DNA of 64,000 nt from Desulfobacterales bacterium (GTDB lineage Bacteria > Desulfobacterota > Desulfobacteria > Desulfobacterales > JAHEIW01), in assembly GCA_030066985.1 (NCBI GenBank), contig JASJAN010000023.1:1-64000 (forward strand), given 5' to 3'. The translations under genes and the position numbers were made by a program. The notes below the pieces were generated by a model that saw only the letters and a list, made by a program, of their open reading frames with translations, was not told the origin of the DNA and made no database searches. Below, piece by piece: positions 54,035-63,100 of this stretch; position 1 is the first letter of the stretch; every line of letters begins with the position of its first letter.

Positions 54035-55723
54035 ATGAAAACTGAATTTACCTTGGAGAATGAAGGTTTAGCGGACAATATGGTTTTGACCGTTATTCTG
54101 ATCGCAACCATTTACTGGGTTCTGGACTCTATTTTAAACCTGTTTTTTTCCAACCGGTTTAATTTGATCGCTGAACTTTTCGGCCCTGATCTGTATGATG
54201 TCTATATCCGGGTTATCGTATTGTGTCTGTTTATAATTTTCGGATCCCACGCCCAATCCATCATCAATAAGTTAAAACTGGCCAAGAAAAAGTTGGATGA
54301 ATCGGAGGAGCTGTGGCGGTCATTGGTGGAAACCGCACCGGACATCATCACGACTGTTGATCGCGAGGGCACGATTCACTTTATCAACCAATCTACCGGC
54401 CTACTTTCACCGGATCAAATGATGGGAAGATGCTTTTATGATTTTCTACCGCAGCCGTATCAGGAAATGGCCATGGAAAGTGTTGACAGTGTGTTTCGAA
54501 CCGGAGAAACCGACAGTTTTGAAGTTCTGATAGGTGAAAACACCGATGCCACCTGGTACACTTACCGTGTCGGTCCGCTGCGTATTAGCGGCAAAGTGGT
54601 CGCGGCCACCATCATTGCGTCCAATACAACAGAATTCAAACAGGCCGAAGAGTTGATGCGCTACAAAGAGTTGTTTGATAATGTTGCTGAAGGTGTCTTT
54701 ATTCTCAATCGCAACGGGCAGTTTATTGAAAGCAACGAGCGCGTTCTTGAAACCACCGGGTATACCAAAGAAGAATTGTTGAATTTAAATATCAGCGACC
54801 TGGTTGAAGCCGATCAAATCTCTTTTATCAAAAACACGATGGAAAAAGTCAGCCGTGACAAAGAAGCACGGTTTGAGCTGAACCTGATGTCCAAAACCAA
54901 CGGCCGCATACCCAATGAAATCAATTGCCGTTATATTACCTATTTGGGAGAATTCTGCTATTTGTGTGTCGCCCGTGATATTACACAGACGAAAATGCTT
55001 CAGAACCAGCTGATCCGCTCTGAAAGACTGGCCGCCACCGGCCAGTTGGCCGCTTCCATTGCACATGAAATCAATTCACCGCTTCAAGGCATAACGGCCC
55101 TGATTAATGTTATCCAGAACCAGCATAAAAAAGATAAAAAATTATTAGAGCAGTTGGATCTGGTTAAAAGTGCATTTGAAAGCATTCGAGATACGGTCCG
55201 CAACCTGATCGATCTTAATCGGCCGGGTAAAGAGAAAAAGCAGCCGGTCGATATCAATCAGGTTATTGAAAACACTGCAACGCTGGTGCGCAGTTTCCTG
55301 ACGAAAAGCCGGGTAAAGATTAATCTGAATATGGAAGCCTCAAAAACAAAGTTAACTGCCTCACCGCAACAGTTGGGGCAGGTCTTCATGAATCTGATCA
55401 ACAATGCTGTCGAATCCATAACCGGTGATGCCGATTTTCAAAAGAAGCTGAAAGAAAACCCAGCTCATAGCGGTGACATTTTTATCGACACGTTCAATCG
55501 AAATAAAGAACTGGTTATCCAAGTCAAAGACAGCGGACCGGGTATCGCCAAAGCAGATCTGGAACAAATTTTTGATCCGTTCTTCACACGCAAAAAAACC
55601 ATGGGAATGGGCGTGGGCTTGTCCATTTGCCATGGCATCATTGAGGATCACAAAGGTTACATTGTTGCCAACAACGAAAAAGGCGGCGGTGCCGTTTTTA
55701 CGATTACGCTACCGCTGAAGTAG
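54035..55723 (+). CDS. Membrane PAS-PAS sensor histidine kinase
   Basis: About 562 residues. Two membrane helices (about 17-38 and 55-75) precede a coiled link, PAS 1 (about 85-205; DIITTVDREGTIHFIN), PAS 2 (about 215-335; EGVFILNRNGQFIESNERVLE) and a kinase core: the His in ASIAHEINSPLQG, the N-box FMNLINNAVESI, DSGPGI and GMGVGLSI. No receiver or HTH, and no response regulator next to it, so it must signal to a regulator elsewhere or to those at 37.8-50 kb. The ATG at 54035 is used; the frame opens nine codons earlier. Confidence 0.88.
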   Translation: MKTEFTLENEGLADNMVLTVILIATIYWVLDSILNLFFSNRFNLIAELFGPDLYDVYIRVIVLCLFIIFGSHAQSIINKLKLAKKKLDESEELWRSLVETAPDIITTVDREGTIHFINQSTGLLSPDQMMGRCFYDFLPQPYQEMAMESVDSVFRTGETDSFEVLIGENTDATWYTYRVGPLRISGKVVAATIIASNTTEFKQAEELMRYKELFDNVAEGVFILNRNGQFIESNERVLETTGYTKEELLNLNISDLVEADQISFIKNTMEKVSRDKEARFELNLMSKTNGRIPNEINCRYITYLGEFCYLCVARDITQTKMLQNQLIRSERLAATGQLAASIAHEINSPLQGITALINVIQNQHKKDKKLLEQLDLVKSAFESIRDTVRNLIDLNRPGKEKKQPVDINQVIENTATLVRSFLTKSRVKINLNMEASKTKLTASPQQLGQVFMNLINNAVESITGDADFQKKLKENPAHSGDIFIDTFNRNKELVIQVKDSGPGIAKADLEQIFDPFFTRKKTMGMGVGLSICHGIIEDHKGYIVANNEKGGGAVFTITLPLK

Positions 55724-55752
55724 ATAAAAATGAGCTAATGCTTTAAGCCTCT

Positions 55753-55824
55753 CGCAAAGGCGCAAAGTCGCCAAGAATTTTTTAGGTTAAAAAATATAAT
55801 GCTTTGCGGCTTAGCGGCTTTGCG
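55753..55824. repeat. CGCAAAG-type inverted repeat between convergent genes
   Basis: CGCAAAGGCGCAAAGTCGCCAAG from 55753 faces CTTTGCGGC and CGGCTTTGCG up to 55824, an imperfect inverted repeat with an AT-rich middle. Such CGCAAAG elements are frequent in intergenic regions of deltaproteobacteria. Between converging genes it could end both transcripts. Confidence 0.7.
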
Positions 55825-55848
55825 TGATCAATATCATGGGATCGGCTG

Positions 55849-57063
55849 TTAAAAAGCGTGCTTTTCAGCGGGGGGATTCTCGTTTGATTTTTGACTTTCG
55901 GATTGGGTTTGCAGACTGACCAGTATTTTTTGCGGGGCGACCTGATCAATTTTGACACCGAAAGGCAAGAAAATGTTTTTGGCAGAGAGCCTGACCTGGT
56001 GCTTGCCAGCATCGAAATTACTCAAGTCTACACTGACCTGCACATCTTGATCTCTCAAGGTCCGGATCTTGTTGCGTCGACCCGATAGGGTTAAATCCAC
56101 CGTGGGAGTTGACCCCTGTCCGATAACAAGCTGACTGGGCATATTGGTATGTTGCACGGGAACCGCTACAGTCAGCTCTGATTCTTGCTGGCTCGCCAAA
56201 GCCACCCAGGCGATGGTAACCAGCGCCAGAGCGCTGAGTTTAACACGCCAGTTTTCAATCAATAGTCCTTTTAGGAAGTCTTTTAAAGCAGGCACATTGA
56301 TCTGGGGACCGCCGATGACTTCATTGAGATGGGCCGTTAACGCATCAGGGTCTTGCCAAGTTACAATCTTGCCGTCTGAAACGGTGGCCACCTCCGAGCG
56401 TTCCTCAGAAACCACCAGACAAACAGCATCCGTGACTTCAGATAGACCCAATGCCGCGCGGTGCCGGGTGCCATATTGAGTCGGTAAATTTTCATTCTCG
56501 GACAGCGGCAGGATACAACCCATTTGGGTAATACGATCCTGGTTTATAATGATGGCGCCGTCATGTGCGGGAGCATAGCGATTAAATATACTTTTGATCA
56601 AAGCCGGATCGGGCAGCGCCATAATCGTCTGCCCGGCATGAATGAATTCAGAAGGATTGTCATTTCGGGCTAGCACCAGCAAAGCACCTGTTCGATCGTC
56701 AGCCATCTCAAACAGCAGCTGTGATAATTCGCGGCCAAAAGTCTTTTTAAACGCTCGCCGCCGAGATCGCAAATATCGCATTGGGCTGACGCGCTCTAGT
56801 ACCTGGCGGATTTCACTCTGAAACAGTATCAGCAATAAAATAAGAAGTACTTGCCATAATATCTGAAAGACCCACGTGGTTAGATAGAGGTCCCATAGTT
56901 TGGCCAACGAATAAACGCCCCCCAGAGCCACCAGGCCAATGATGACACGCAGCGCGCGACTTTCACGGAACCATACATACAACTGATAGGCGACAACGGT
57001 CAGAAATAGAATATCGACGATATCTCGCCACATGGGCGTCGGAATGAGATCAATCAGATACAC
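55849..57063 (-). CDS. Diadenylate cyclase (CdaA-type) fused to a YbbR domain
   Basis: About 404 residues. Three membrane helices (about 10-90) are followed by a DAC domain that makes c-di-AMP from two ATP: the DGA motif (YAPAHDGAIII) and RHR motif (GTRHRAALGLSE) are intact. After it comes another helix (VKLSALALVTIAWVALA) and a YbbR-like domain outside the membrane (PSQLVIGQGSTPTVDLTLSG, VSVDLSNFDAGKHQV). In Firmicutes CdaA and its YbbR-domain regulator CdaR are separate neighbouring genes; here they are one chain. A GTG at 57063 with GGAG six bases upstream is preferred over an ATG 18 codons before without ribosome site. No phosphodiesterase is near. Confidence 0.9.
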   Translation of the reverse strand: MYLIDLIPTPMWRDIVDILFLTVVAYQLYVWFRESRALRVIIGLVALGGVYSLAKLWDLYLTTWVFQILWQVLLILLLILFQSEIRQVLERVSPMRYLRSRRRAFKKTFGRELSQLLFEMADDRTGALLVLARNDNPSEFIHAGQTIMALPDPALIKSIFNRYAPAHDGAIIINQDRITQMGCILPLSENENLPTQYGTRHRAALGLSEVTDAVCLVVSEERSEVATVSDGKIVTWQDPDALTAHLNEVIGGPQINVPALKDFLKGLLIENWRVKLSALALVTIAWVALASQQESELTVAVPVQHTNMPSQLVIGQGSTPTVDLTLSGRRNKIRTLRDQDVQVSVDLSNFDAGKHQVRLSAKNIFLPFGVKIDQVAPQKILVSLQTQSESQKSNENPPAEKHAF

Positions 57064-57286
57064 AGGCGACTCCACATTCGATTTACATCCAGCAGGGTGC
57101 AGCCGAAGCTCCGGCATGCGCCCGCACCATTTTATGAGGGATATAAAATAATATTAACAGGATATCCGGCATTCGTCAATTTTGGCGCTGCCGGATTTGA
57201 AACACGGTGGTGACAATTTTGGAGAGGGTCTATAATAGAAATCGCGCTGGCATAGAGAAGGTTTTCAATCGCTGGGCCATCCAAAA

Positions 57287-57634
57287 CTAGCCGCTATAGG
57301 ATTTCCCACACTCCTTACAGCGCCCATCGGGTCCAATCACGCCGATACAGCTTTCATCACTGCATAGCGTGCGGTTTTCCCACTCATCATCAGTGTCGGA
57401 CGCAGCAGGCGCTTTGTCATCTGTAACATCGGCCGGCTGGTCATCTGGCATTTCAGCAGAGCGCTCTTCATCTTCAGAAGGATCTTTTTCATAAGCGCGA
57501 CCACATTCTTTGCAACGCCCGTCCGGCCCAATGACACCAATGCAACTTTCATCACTGCACAAAGTCCGGTTTTCCCATTCATCCCCCGATTCACTTTCCC
57601 CTTGATTGTTGAATTCAACAGGCTCATCCGACAT
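57287..57634 (-). CDS. Twin zinc-ribbon protein
   Basis: A 115-residue acidic protein with two nearly identical zinc-ribbon-like units, each TLCSDESCIGVIGPDGRCKECG (four cysteines: C-x4-C and C-x2-C), at about residues 24-45 and 90-111, separated by a disordered Asp/Glu-rich linker. The repeat units are almost identical, so the duplication is recent or kept by gene conversion. Single-unit relatives are found in other deltaproteobacteria. Function not known; probably zinc binding. It is the last gene of a three-gene operon and follows the HAD gene by two bases. Confidence 0.75.
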   Translation of the reverse strand: MSDEPVEFNNQGESESGDEWENRTLCSDESCIGVIGPDGRCKECGRAYEKDPSEDEERSAEMPDDQPADVTDDKAPAASDTDDEWENRTLCSDESCIGVIGPDGRCKECGKSYSG

Positions 57635-57636
57635 GT

Positions 57637-58254
57637 CTACACCTCCAGTAAGCTTTCAAGTTCTTTTAAATTTTCTATATGATAAGGCGTCGTTAACGCT
57701 TCATTACGAAAAGCAACAAAAGGCACTTCTGCCGCACTGGCAGCTTCGGCATCCACCTGCGAATCACCAACGTATATGGCCTGATTCGAAGCAATGCCAA
57801 AATGGGATAATACTTTAAGCAGCATGTCCGGATGTGGCTTCGGACGCGGGATATCCACAGACGTGACCACTAGATCGAAGTATTCCACTAGTTTAAATTC
57901 AGCGAGCAGCCGGTCCATTGTATCGGTACGGTTGGTTGCAATGGCTGTTTTTATCTGAGGTCTTATCCTATTGAGCAGCGGGGTCAGGTGAGGCTCAATT
58001 TTCAGGTATTTAAGAAACTCGCCGTAATCCAACTGCTCACGATAGGCGTGTACCGCAGCGATGGCCTCCTGGCTGCCAAACAAGTGCACAATGGATTCAT
58101 TTATCGTATGCTGGTGGACATAGGCAAACTGATCCGCTGTCAGTGTCGGTCTGCCAAAATGCTCCAAAAGATGATTGTAATAGGCCCAGTTGGCCGCTTC
58201 AGTATCGAAAAGAACACCGTCACAGTCAAATGCAACCACACGAATATTTTTCAT
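57637..58254 (-). CDS. HAD-family phosphatase (phosphoglycolate phosphatase-like)
   Basis: A 205-residue HAD hydrolase of subfamily IA. The catalytic FDCDGVLFDTE is at residues 9-19, motif II is TAIATNRTD, the Lys follows in PRPKPHPDML and motif IV is YVGDSQVDAEAA. A helical cap (about 20-90) is in the first loop. Members cleave small phosphoesters such as phosphoglycolate or beta-phosphoglucose; the exact substrate is not given by sequence. It lies six bases after the selenoprotein candidate gene and two bases before the zinc-ribbon gene, so all three share one transcript. Confidence 0.87.
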   Translation of the reverse strand: MKNIRVVAFDCDGVLFDTEAANWAYYNHLLEHFGRPTLTADQFAYVHQHTINESIVHLFGSQEAIAAVHAYREQLDYGEFLKYLKIEPHLTPLLNRIRPQIKTAIATNRTDTMDRLLAEFKLVEYFDLVVTSVDIPRPKPHPDMLLKVLSHFGIASNQAIYVGDSQVDAEAASAAEVPFVAFRNEALTTPYHIENLKELESLLEV

Positions 58255-58260
58255 TTGGAT

Positions 58261-59337
58261 TTACTGGGTTTGCTCTTTTTTGTCGTCAGCCCGTTGCCGT
58301 AGATCACCATACACCCTGATGCTGAGTTTGGGTTGGATATTGCTGTCGGTTTCCAGAGTGATCATGTCGAAATAGCGCCCTTTTTGCGACCGTTTGTTTT
58401 CGATCAACAGCGCATAAACCGGCCCCTTTTCACCTTTTTCTTCAGACAGTTCGAATCGGATGTCTTTGCCGTCTTTGGCGCTGACCTTCACAATTTTGAA
58501 CGGATATTTCTTTCTGGGGGTAATTGTCACTTTGCTTTTGATCTCATCTCCGGCAATGCCCCGCAATTTTACCCGCTTGGGCCGAATGGTGACAAATTTA
58601 TCGACGTTTCCAGAAATGGTCAGCTTCAAGCGTGGATTTTGTTCATCATTTGTAAATAAGGTGGCGTGTTTTCGGATCGTATGGCCGCCCTTACTATGTG
58701 TATTTACCTTTAGTGTAACCTTGCCCTCACCGCCGGGAGGGATTTGCCTCGTATAAGAGGCCGCTGTGCACCCTCAGTCGGTTTTGACGCGCTTAATTTC
58801 AAGCGGTGCAGAGCCCTTGTTCTGAACGATAAATGCATGGGCAACTTCCTGGCCTTCAGCCACCGGTTCGAATTGGTGGGCAGGCGCCGGGACAACCGCC
58901 AGCGGCTGCTTCAAGGAAATCTGCAAAATCTCAACACGCTCTCGGGGTGCCGCATCTTCGGTTTTCAATTTTTGCACCGGCGGTTTTCTGTCGATAAAGG
59001 TTTTGGCTTTCAGGCGGTTTTTGGCAATGCCTTGCATTGAAAACCATTGCTGAACAGCCTGAATCCGTTTTTGGATAACCTCACGATTTTTGCGGAGGTC
59101 GCCTGGTTGGTGGGCGTAGCCTACAATACGCAGCCCCATGTCTGGAGCGGCCTCAAGCGCTGCCTGAATTTTCTTTAGATCCTTTTTGAATTTCGGATCG
59201 ATCTCGGCGGAATCCATTTTAAAATAGAGGGTCGCCAAAACGACCGGTGTATCAACTGCTTTGGCGCTATACGCGAGTGTTCCAAAGCAAATGATCATTA
59301 GGATCAATATTAAGATTGCACCTGTCACTTTTTGCAT
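58261..59337 (-). CDS. Probable selenoprotein: exported OmpA-like + DUF1573 protein with in-frame UGA (Sec188)
   Basis: Read through the TGA at 58774-58776 the frame gives 358 residues. Signal peptide 1-26; OmpA-like domain about 35-130 (LYFKMDSAEIDPKFKKDL, then LRIVGYAHQPGDLRKNREV), which may bind peptidoglycan; then DUF1573 from about 155 (VAEGQEVAHAFIVQNKG, SAPLEIKRVKTD). DUF1573 proteins go on with C-G-C-T; here the codons are UGA-G-C-T-AASY, so UGA replaces the first conserved Cys, and coding continues without break (IPPGGEGKVTLKV, then TNDEQNPRLKLTISGNVDKF). An RNA hairpin follows at once. Selenocysteine is the best explanation; a chance nonsense mutation at this codon is the alternative. 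It starts the operon with the HAD and zinc-ribbon genes. Confidence 0.72.
58737..58775 (-). promoter_or_regulatory. Candidate bacterial SECIS hairpin next to the UGA codon
   Basis: On the minus strand GAGGG (58775-58771, beginning inside the UGA) can pair with CCCUC (58741-58737), and inside it GCCUC (58761-58757) pairs with GAGGC (58750-58746) over the six-base loop UUAUAC. Position and size fit a bacterial SECIS; a G at the start of the loop, usual in known ones, is missing. Confidence 0.45.
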
Positions 59338-59865
59338 CAGGCTAACTCCTTCCGTAACCTCAAAATTGACTGACTATAGAAATTTTATGTTGCCTGCTGA
59401 TAGATGTCAAGAAGTCGGCAATTAAGCATCTGAAACGCTTTGTTTTTCTGCATCCATTAGAATCAATTTCCCGCTAAAAAGTCGACATTCAATTTCATCC
59501 GTCAGAACCCATAGCGGTTATATTTGATTTGCCACTCATACGTTACCCTTTAATTGTCATATACAGGTTAGCCGGTTGCCGCTTGACCTGTTGAATAGGC
59601 TAGATTCCATTTTTAACCGGCAAACGGGCTCAACGGGCCCAACGGGCGAACCAAATCGTTTTAAGGTTAAACCGGTCAAATAGCGCTTATGTTTCGTCCG
59701 AGTGTATTTTTTTAAATTGTTAAACCGTTTTAGAAGTGATTAGATTTTGTCTGATAGCAAGGCGCGAGTCGTCGAAATGACGGAGCGTACATTATAGTAC
59801 GCGAGTAAATTTCGACGATGAGTAACACCGCTATCGGGCAAAATATGATTGCTTATAAAACGGTT
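59338..59865. other. Intergenic region with repeats upstream of the selenoprotein operon
   Basis: The 528 nt between priA and the OmpA-DUF1573 gene, both read leftwards. It holds a triple AACGGGC repeat (59623-59647), a long palindrome (59722-59866) and presumably the promoter of the 59.3-57.3 kb operon. No gene is supported. Confidence 0.6.
59623..59647. repeat. AACGGGC triple direct repeat
   Basis: AACGGGC occurs three times with a period of nine bases (59623-59629, 59632-59638, 59641-59647). Short CAACGGGC tandem repeats are common between genes in related genomes. No role is evident. Confidence 0.7.
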
Positions 59866-59866
59866 T
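59722..59866. repeat. 145-nt nested palindrome ending at the priA stop codon
   Basis: Nested inverted pairs around one centre: AAACCGTTTTA (59722-59732)/TAAAACGGTTT (59856-59866), ATTTTGTCTGATAGC (59744-59758) with its near-inverse ending at GCTATC (59830-59835), TCGTCGAAAT (59769-59778)/ATTTCGACGA (59809-59818) and core GCGTAC (59785-59790)/GTACGC (59797-59802). The right arm reaches the TAA of priA. Like the palindrome at 50954 it borders a stop codon. Confidence 0.82.
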
Positions 59867-62307
59867 TAGAGGAGGGAGACCGGATCGACGTCCACGACCA
59901 CCCTTACCCTACGATTGTTAAACATCCCCGGATGGTCAGCCATGAGCTGACCGATATATTGATGCAACGCTTTGGCGCGCGTAGCTTTTAAAAGAATTTG
60001 CCATCGATATCGGCGGGCAATTCTAGCCAACGAAGATTCAATCGGCCCCAAAATCTCAACGGTTTCATAAACAGAGGCCTTTGAGGTTTTCAGCAACAGG
60101 CAAACCTTTCCGAGGGCAGCGGCATGGTCACGGGTCAATTGATGGTCTTTACCAGAAATTTTAAGTTGGATTATTCTTGAAAACGGCGGATATTTCAATG
60201 TTTGGCGGAAATTGATTTCCTGTTTGTAAAAGGCCTTAAAATCCTGATTTTTAGCCGCCGATATACTGAAATGTTCTGGATTATAGGTTTGTAAAATAAC
60301 CCGGCCCGGTGATGCGCCCCTGCCCGCTCGGCCGGCCACCTGTGCAATCAGCTGAAATGTTCGCTCACCGGCTCTAAAATCAGGAAAACTTAAGGATAAA
60401 TCCGCACAGATAATTCCCACCAAAGTGATATTCGGAAAATCGTGACCCTTGGCCACCATTTGGGTGCCCACCAAGATATCGATGGACTGGTCGTTCAGAC
60501 CTTTGAGCATTTTAAAAATGCTGCCTTTGCGGGTGGTCGTATCCCGATCCATACGCGCGATGCGGGCCTTTGGAAAAAGTGCTTGCACCGTCGTCTCAAT
60601 TTTTTCCGTACCCAGTCCAATTTTTTTAATCTCCGATGATCTGCAACTGTCACAGCTGTTGGTTGCCGCACGAGAGTACCCACAGTAATGGCATCGAAGA
60701 GCGTTGGCCTTTTGGTGATAGGTCAGGGAAATATCACAATGTTTGCAGCGCAGCGCCTGACCGCAAGATTGGCAGAGCGCAAAACTGGCAAACCCGCGAC
60801 GATTGATAAACAGCAAGACTTGTTCACCGCGATCAAGTGTTTCTTTCATTGAGCGCTGCAATTCAGATGTAATAAAACGGCGAATACCCCGAAATCCCAT
60901 GCTTTCACGGAGATCCACAATTTTTATGGCCGGCAACGAACGCTGCTCGATCCGCTGTTTTAGATTGACTTCAATAAATTTTTTGGCCCGGGCATTGTGG
61001 TAAGATTGGATCGACGGTGTTGCCGACCCTAGCAATGCAATACAATCATTCTGCTTGGCTCTGACCACTGCAAGATCTCTGGCATTATAGCGCAGGTTAC
61101 TTTCCTGTTTGTAGGAGGCATCATGCTCTTCATCTACAATAATCAGACCGACAGCCGGAAAAGGCGCAAAAATAGCCGATCGCGCGCCGATAGCAATCTG
61201 CGCTTTTCCCTGCTGGATCAGACTCCATTGATCTAAGCGTTCACCGGCAGATAGACCACTGTGAAGGACGGCGATGCGTTCTCCAAATCGGGCACGAAAA
61301 CGACGCTCCATTTGGGTGATCAGAGCAATCTCAGGAACCAAGACCAAAACGGATTTCTGCTGTTTAAGGACGCTATTGGCAATTTGCATATAAACTTCTG
61401 TTTTGCCGCTGCCGGTGACACCTTGCAAAAGAAAGGTGGCAAAGCCGCTGCGCATGCTTTTGTTGACCTGTGCCACAACACTTTGCTGTTCGGAATTCAA
61501 GTCATGCGCTGTATCTGCACGTATGGGCTCCCCAAAAGGATCGCGATAGACACGTTTGTGTCGAATGATCAGATACCCATCTTTTTCAAGCAGCCTGACC
61601 AGGCGAGCTGCAGTGGGCACCTGTTTTTTGAGCTCCGGCATTGACAGCTCCCCTTGCTGATCGATGATCTCGATGACCTTTCGGCGGGCCTTTGAAAGCC
61701 GATCCGTAGATGCAATCGGCTTTCCAAGCGCGATATAGCGCTCGGTACGGGTGCGGGTCGGCGCCGGTCTCAATTCACGGGTTTTTGATACCCATCCGCA
61801 ATGCAGTAGGGCCTGAATAAGCGCTCCGGGCACCCTTTCATCTAACTTATCGTTGAGGTGCTTGAGGCGGAAGGGTCCCGATAAAAGCAGCTTTAATACC
61901 GACCCTTTAAGGGCAGTGGCGGTGTTATTTTTTAACGCATCCTGACCCTGTGGCGTGATCGAAAGGGTCGCATAATCATAAAGGTTAAGACCACCGGGAA
62001 GCGCATTTTTGACAACATCACCGATGGGATGTTTGTAATAATCAGATATCCATTGAAAAAATGGAATCATCGCATCCGGAAAGAGTGGCTCCTGATCGAG
62101 CACATCCAATATGTCTTTGATATCGCTGGGCTTGCTTTCGGTTGCAGCGTCCAGAATGTAGCCGGTTACACGGCGTTGCCCGAATGGAACCAGAACGCGT
62201 TTACCAACAGCGATAAAAGCACTTAAAAAAGGCGGCACGCTGTATGTGAAGGTCTGGTAAACCGGTAAAGCAACCGCGACTTCGATGTTTGAATTATCGG
62301 CTGTCAT
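59866..62307 (-). CDS. priA: Primosomal protein N' (PriA helicase)
   Basis: About 813 residues from the ATG at 62307, longer than E. coli PriA (732). An N-terminal DNA-binding domain (VAVALPVYQTFTYSVP, RRVTGYILD) is followed by a DEAD-like helicase: Walker A GVTGSGKTEVYM, DEEHD, GSATPS, and the eight-cysteine zinc module (CQSCGQALRCKHCDISL, CHYCGY, CDSCRS), then VGTQMVAKGHDFPN and GRAGRG. PriA restarts stalled replication forks. A TTG start 14 codons upstream is possible. Its stop lies in the right arm of a palindrome. Confidence 0.95.
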   Translation of the reverse strand: MTADNSNIEVAVALPVYQTFTYSVPPFLSAFIAVGKRVLVPFGQRRVTGYILDAATESKPSDIKDILDVLDQEPLFPDAMIPFFQWISDYYKHPIGDVVKNALPGGLNLYDYATLSITPQGQDALKNNTATALKGSVLKLLLSGPFRLKHLNDKLDERVPGALIQALLHCGWVSKTRELRPAPTRTRTERYIALGKPIASTDRLSKARRKVIEIIDQQGELSMPELKKQVPTAARLVRLLEKDGYLIIRHKRVYRDPFGEPIRADTAHDLNSEQQSVVAQVNKSMRSGFATFLLQGVTGSGKTEVYMQIANSVLKQQKSVLVLVPEIALITQMERRFRARFGERIAVLHSGLSAGERLDQWSLIQQGKAQIAIGARSAIFAPFPAVGLIIVDEEHDASYKQESNLRYNARDLAVVRAKQNDCIALLGSATPSIQSYHNARAKKFIEVNLKQRIEQRSLPAIKIVDLRESMGFRGIRRFITSELQRSMKETLDRGEQVLLFINRRGFASFALCQSCGQALRCKHCDISLTYHQKANALRCHYCGYSRAATNSCDSCRSSEIKKIGLGTEKIETTVQALFPKARIARMDRDTTTRKGSIFKMLKGLNDQSIDILVGTQMVAKGHDFPNITLVGIICADLSLSFPDFRAGERTFQLIAQVAGRAGRGASPGRVILQTYNPEHFSISAAKNQDFKAFYKQEINFRQTLKYPPFSRIIQLKISGKDHQLTRDHAAALGKVCLLLKTSKASVYETVEILGPIESSLARIARRYRWQILLKATRAKALHQYIGQLMADHPGMFNNRRVRVVVDVDPVSLL

Positions 62308-62349
62308 GGTGTTATTATCAGCAACAGATTTTTCCCATATGGGCAACAA

Positions 62350-62762
62350 TGGCCCGGCGGTCGGTGATTCGGCTGGCAGAATGCCACTCGATCATTAAAG
62401 CGACGCTAAAATTATCGGTAACGTCTCCCGGTTAATCAAATCTAAGGTTCAACCCTCCTATCAAACCGGAAAGATGGTCTAAAAATCATTTTGGGTGACA
62501 GCGCGTTACCACCGGCCCCAAAACGTATATCTTTATAATCTTTAATTTTTTTTAACAAATGCGTATACATATTAAAAAATTAATGTTAATATAGCCTTAA
62601 GTGAAATGGGATTCAACCCATTGCTTTTCCGAGTGCTGACCGCAATAAAATAGATCTTGACGGTCGGATACGCGACGTATATTTCTTAGATCGCACTGCA
62701 TCGGCTCGGAAATTACTAATGAAATTCAAGTTCTGGACGATAGATAGGTTAAGGAGGCAGTT
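62350..62762. other. Divergent intergenic region with promoter candidate
   Basis: About 410 nt between priA (minus) and a small exported protein gene (plus). TTGACG (62657-62662) and TATATT (62678-62683) with a 15-nt spacer are a possible promoter for the plus-strand gene. Nothing else was recognised. Confidence 0.45.
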
Positions 62763-63062
62763 ATGAACTTAACAAAGAAATGGGCAGTTATCGGTGTGAT
62801 CGCGGCTTTGATCTGCTTGCCCTTTGCGACTTCAGCCCAGGCTCAGGATTATTTCGAAGCCAAAGAACCCGGCGGCGGCGCCATGATGTATGACACCATT
62901 GTTGTACGGCCCATCGGTATAGTAGCCACAGCGGTTGGATCGGTTTTTTGGCTGGTCTCGTTGCCGTTTTCGGCTGGCGGTGACAACACCGATATGGCGA
63001 CTAAAAAGCTGATTAAAGAACCTGCCGCATATACCTTTAAGCGACCTTTAGGCGAATTTTAG
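62763..63062 (+). CDS. Small exported protein of unknown function
   Basis: A 99-residue protein with a signal peptide (residues 1-27, LICLPFATSAQAQ end) and one more hydrophobic segment (RPIGIVATAVGSVFWLVSLPFSAG, about 55-78). The ending KLIKEPAAYTFKRPLGEF is seen in a family of small exported proteins of Proteobacteria with no known role. The ATG is preceded by AAGGAGG. It is transcribed alone. Confidence 0.72.
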   Translation: MNLTKKWAVIGVIAALICLPFATSAQAQDYFEAKEPGGGAMMYDTIVVRPIGIVATAVGSVFWLVSLPFSAGGDNTDMATKKLIKEPAAYTFKRPLGEF

Positions 63063-63100
63063 CCCCCATTTAAATCTTCTTCTGTCTTGACACAGGGGTA

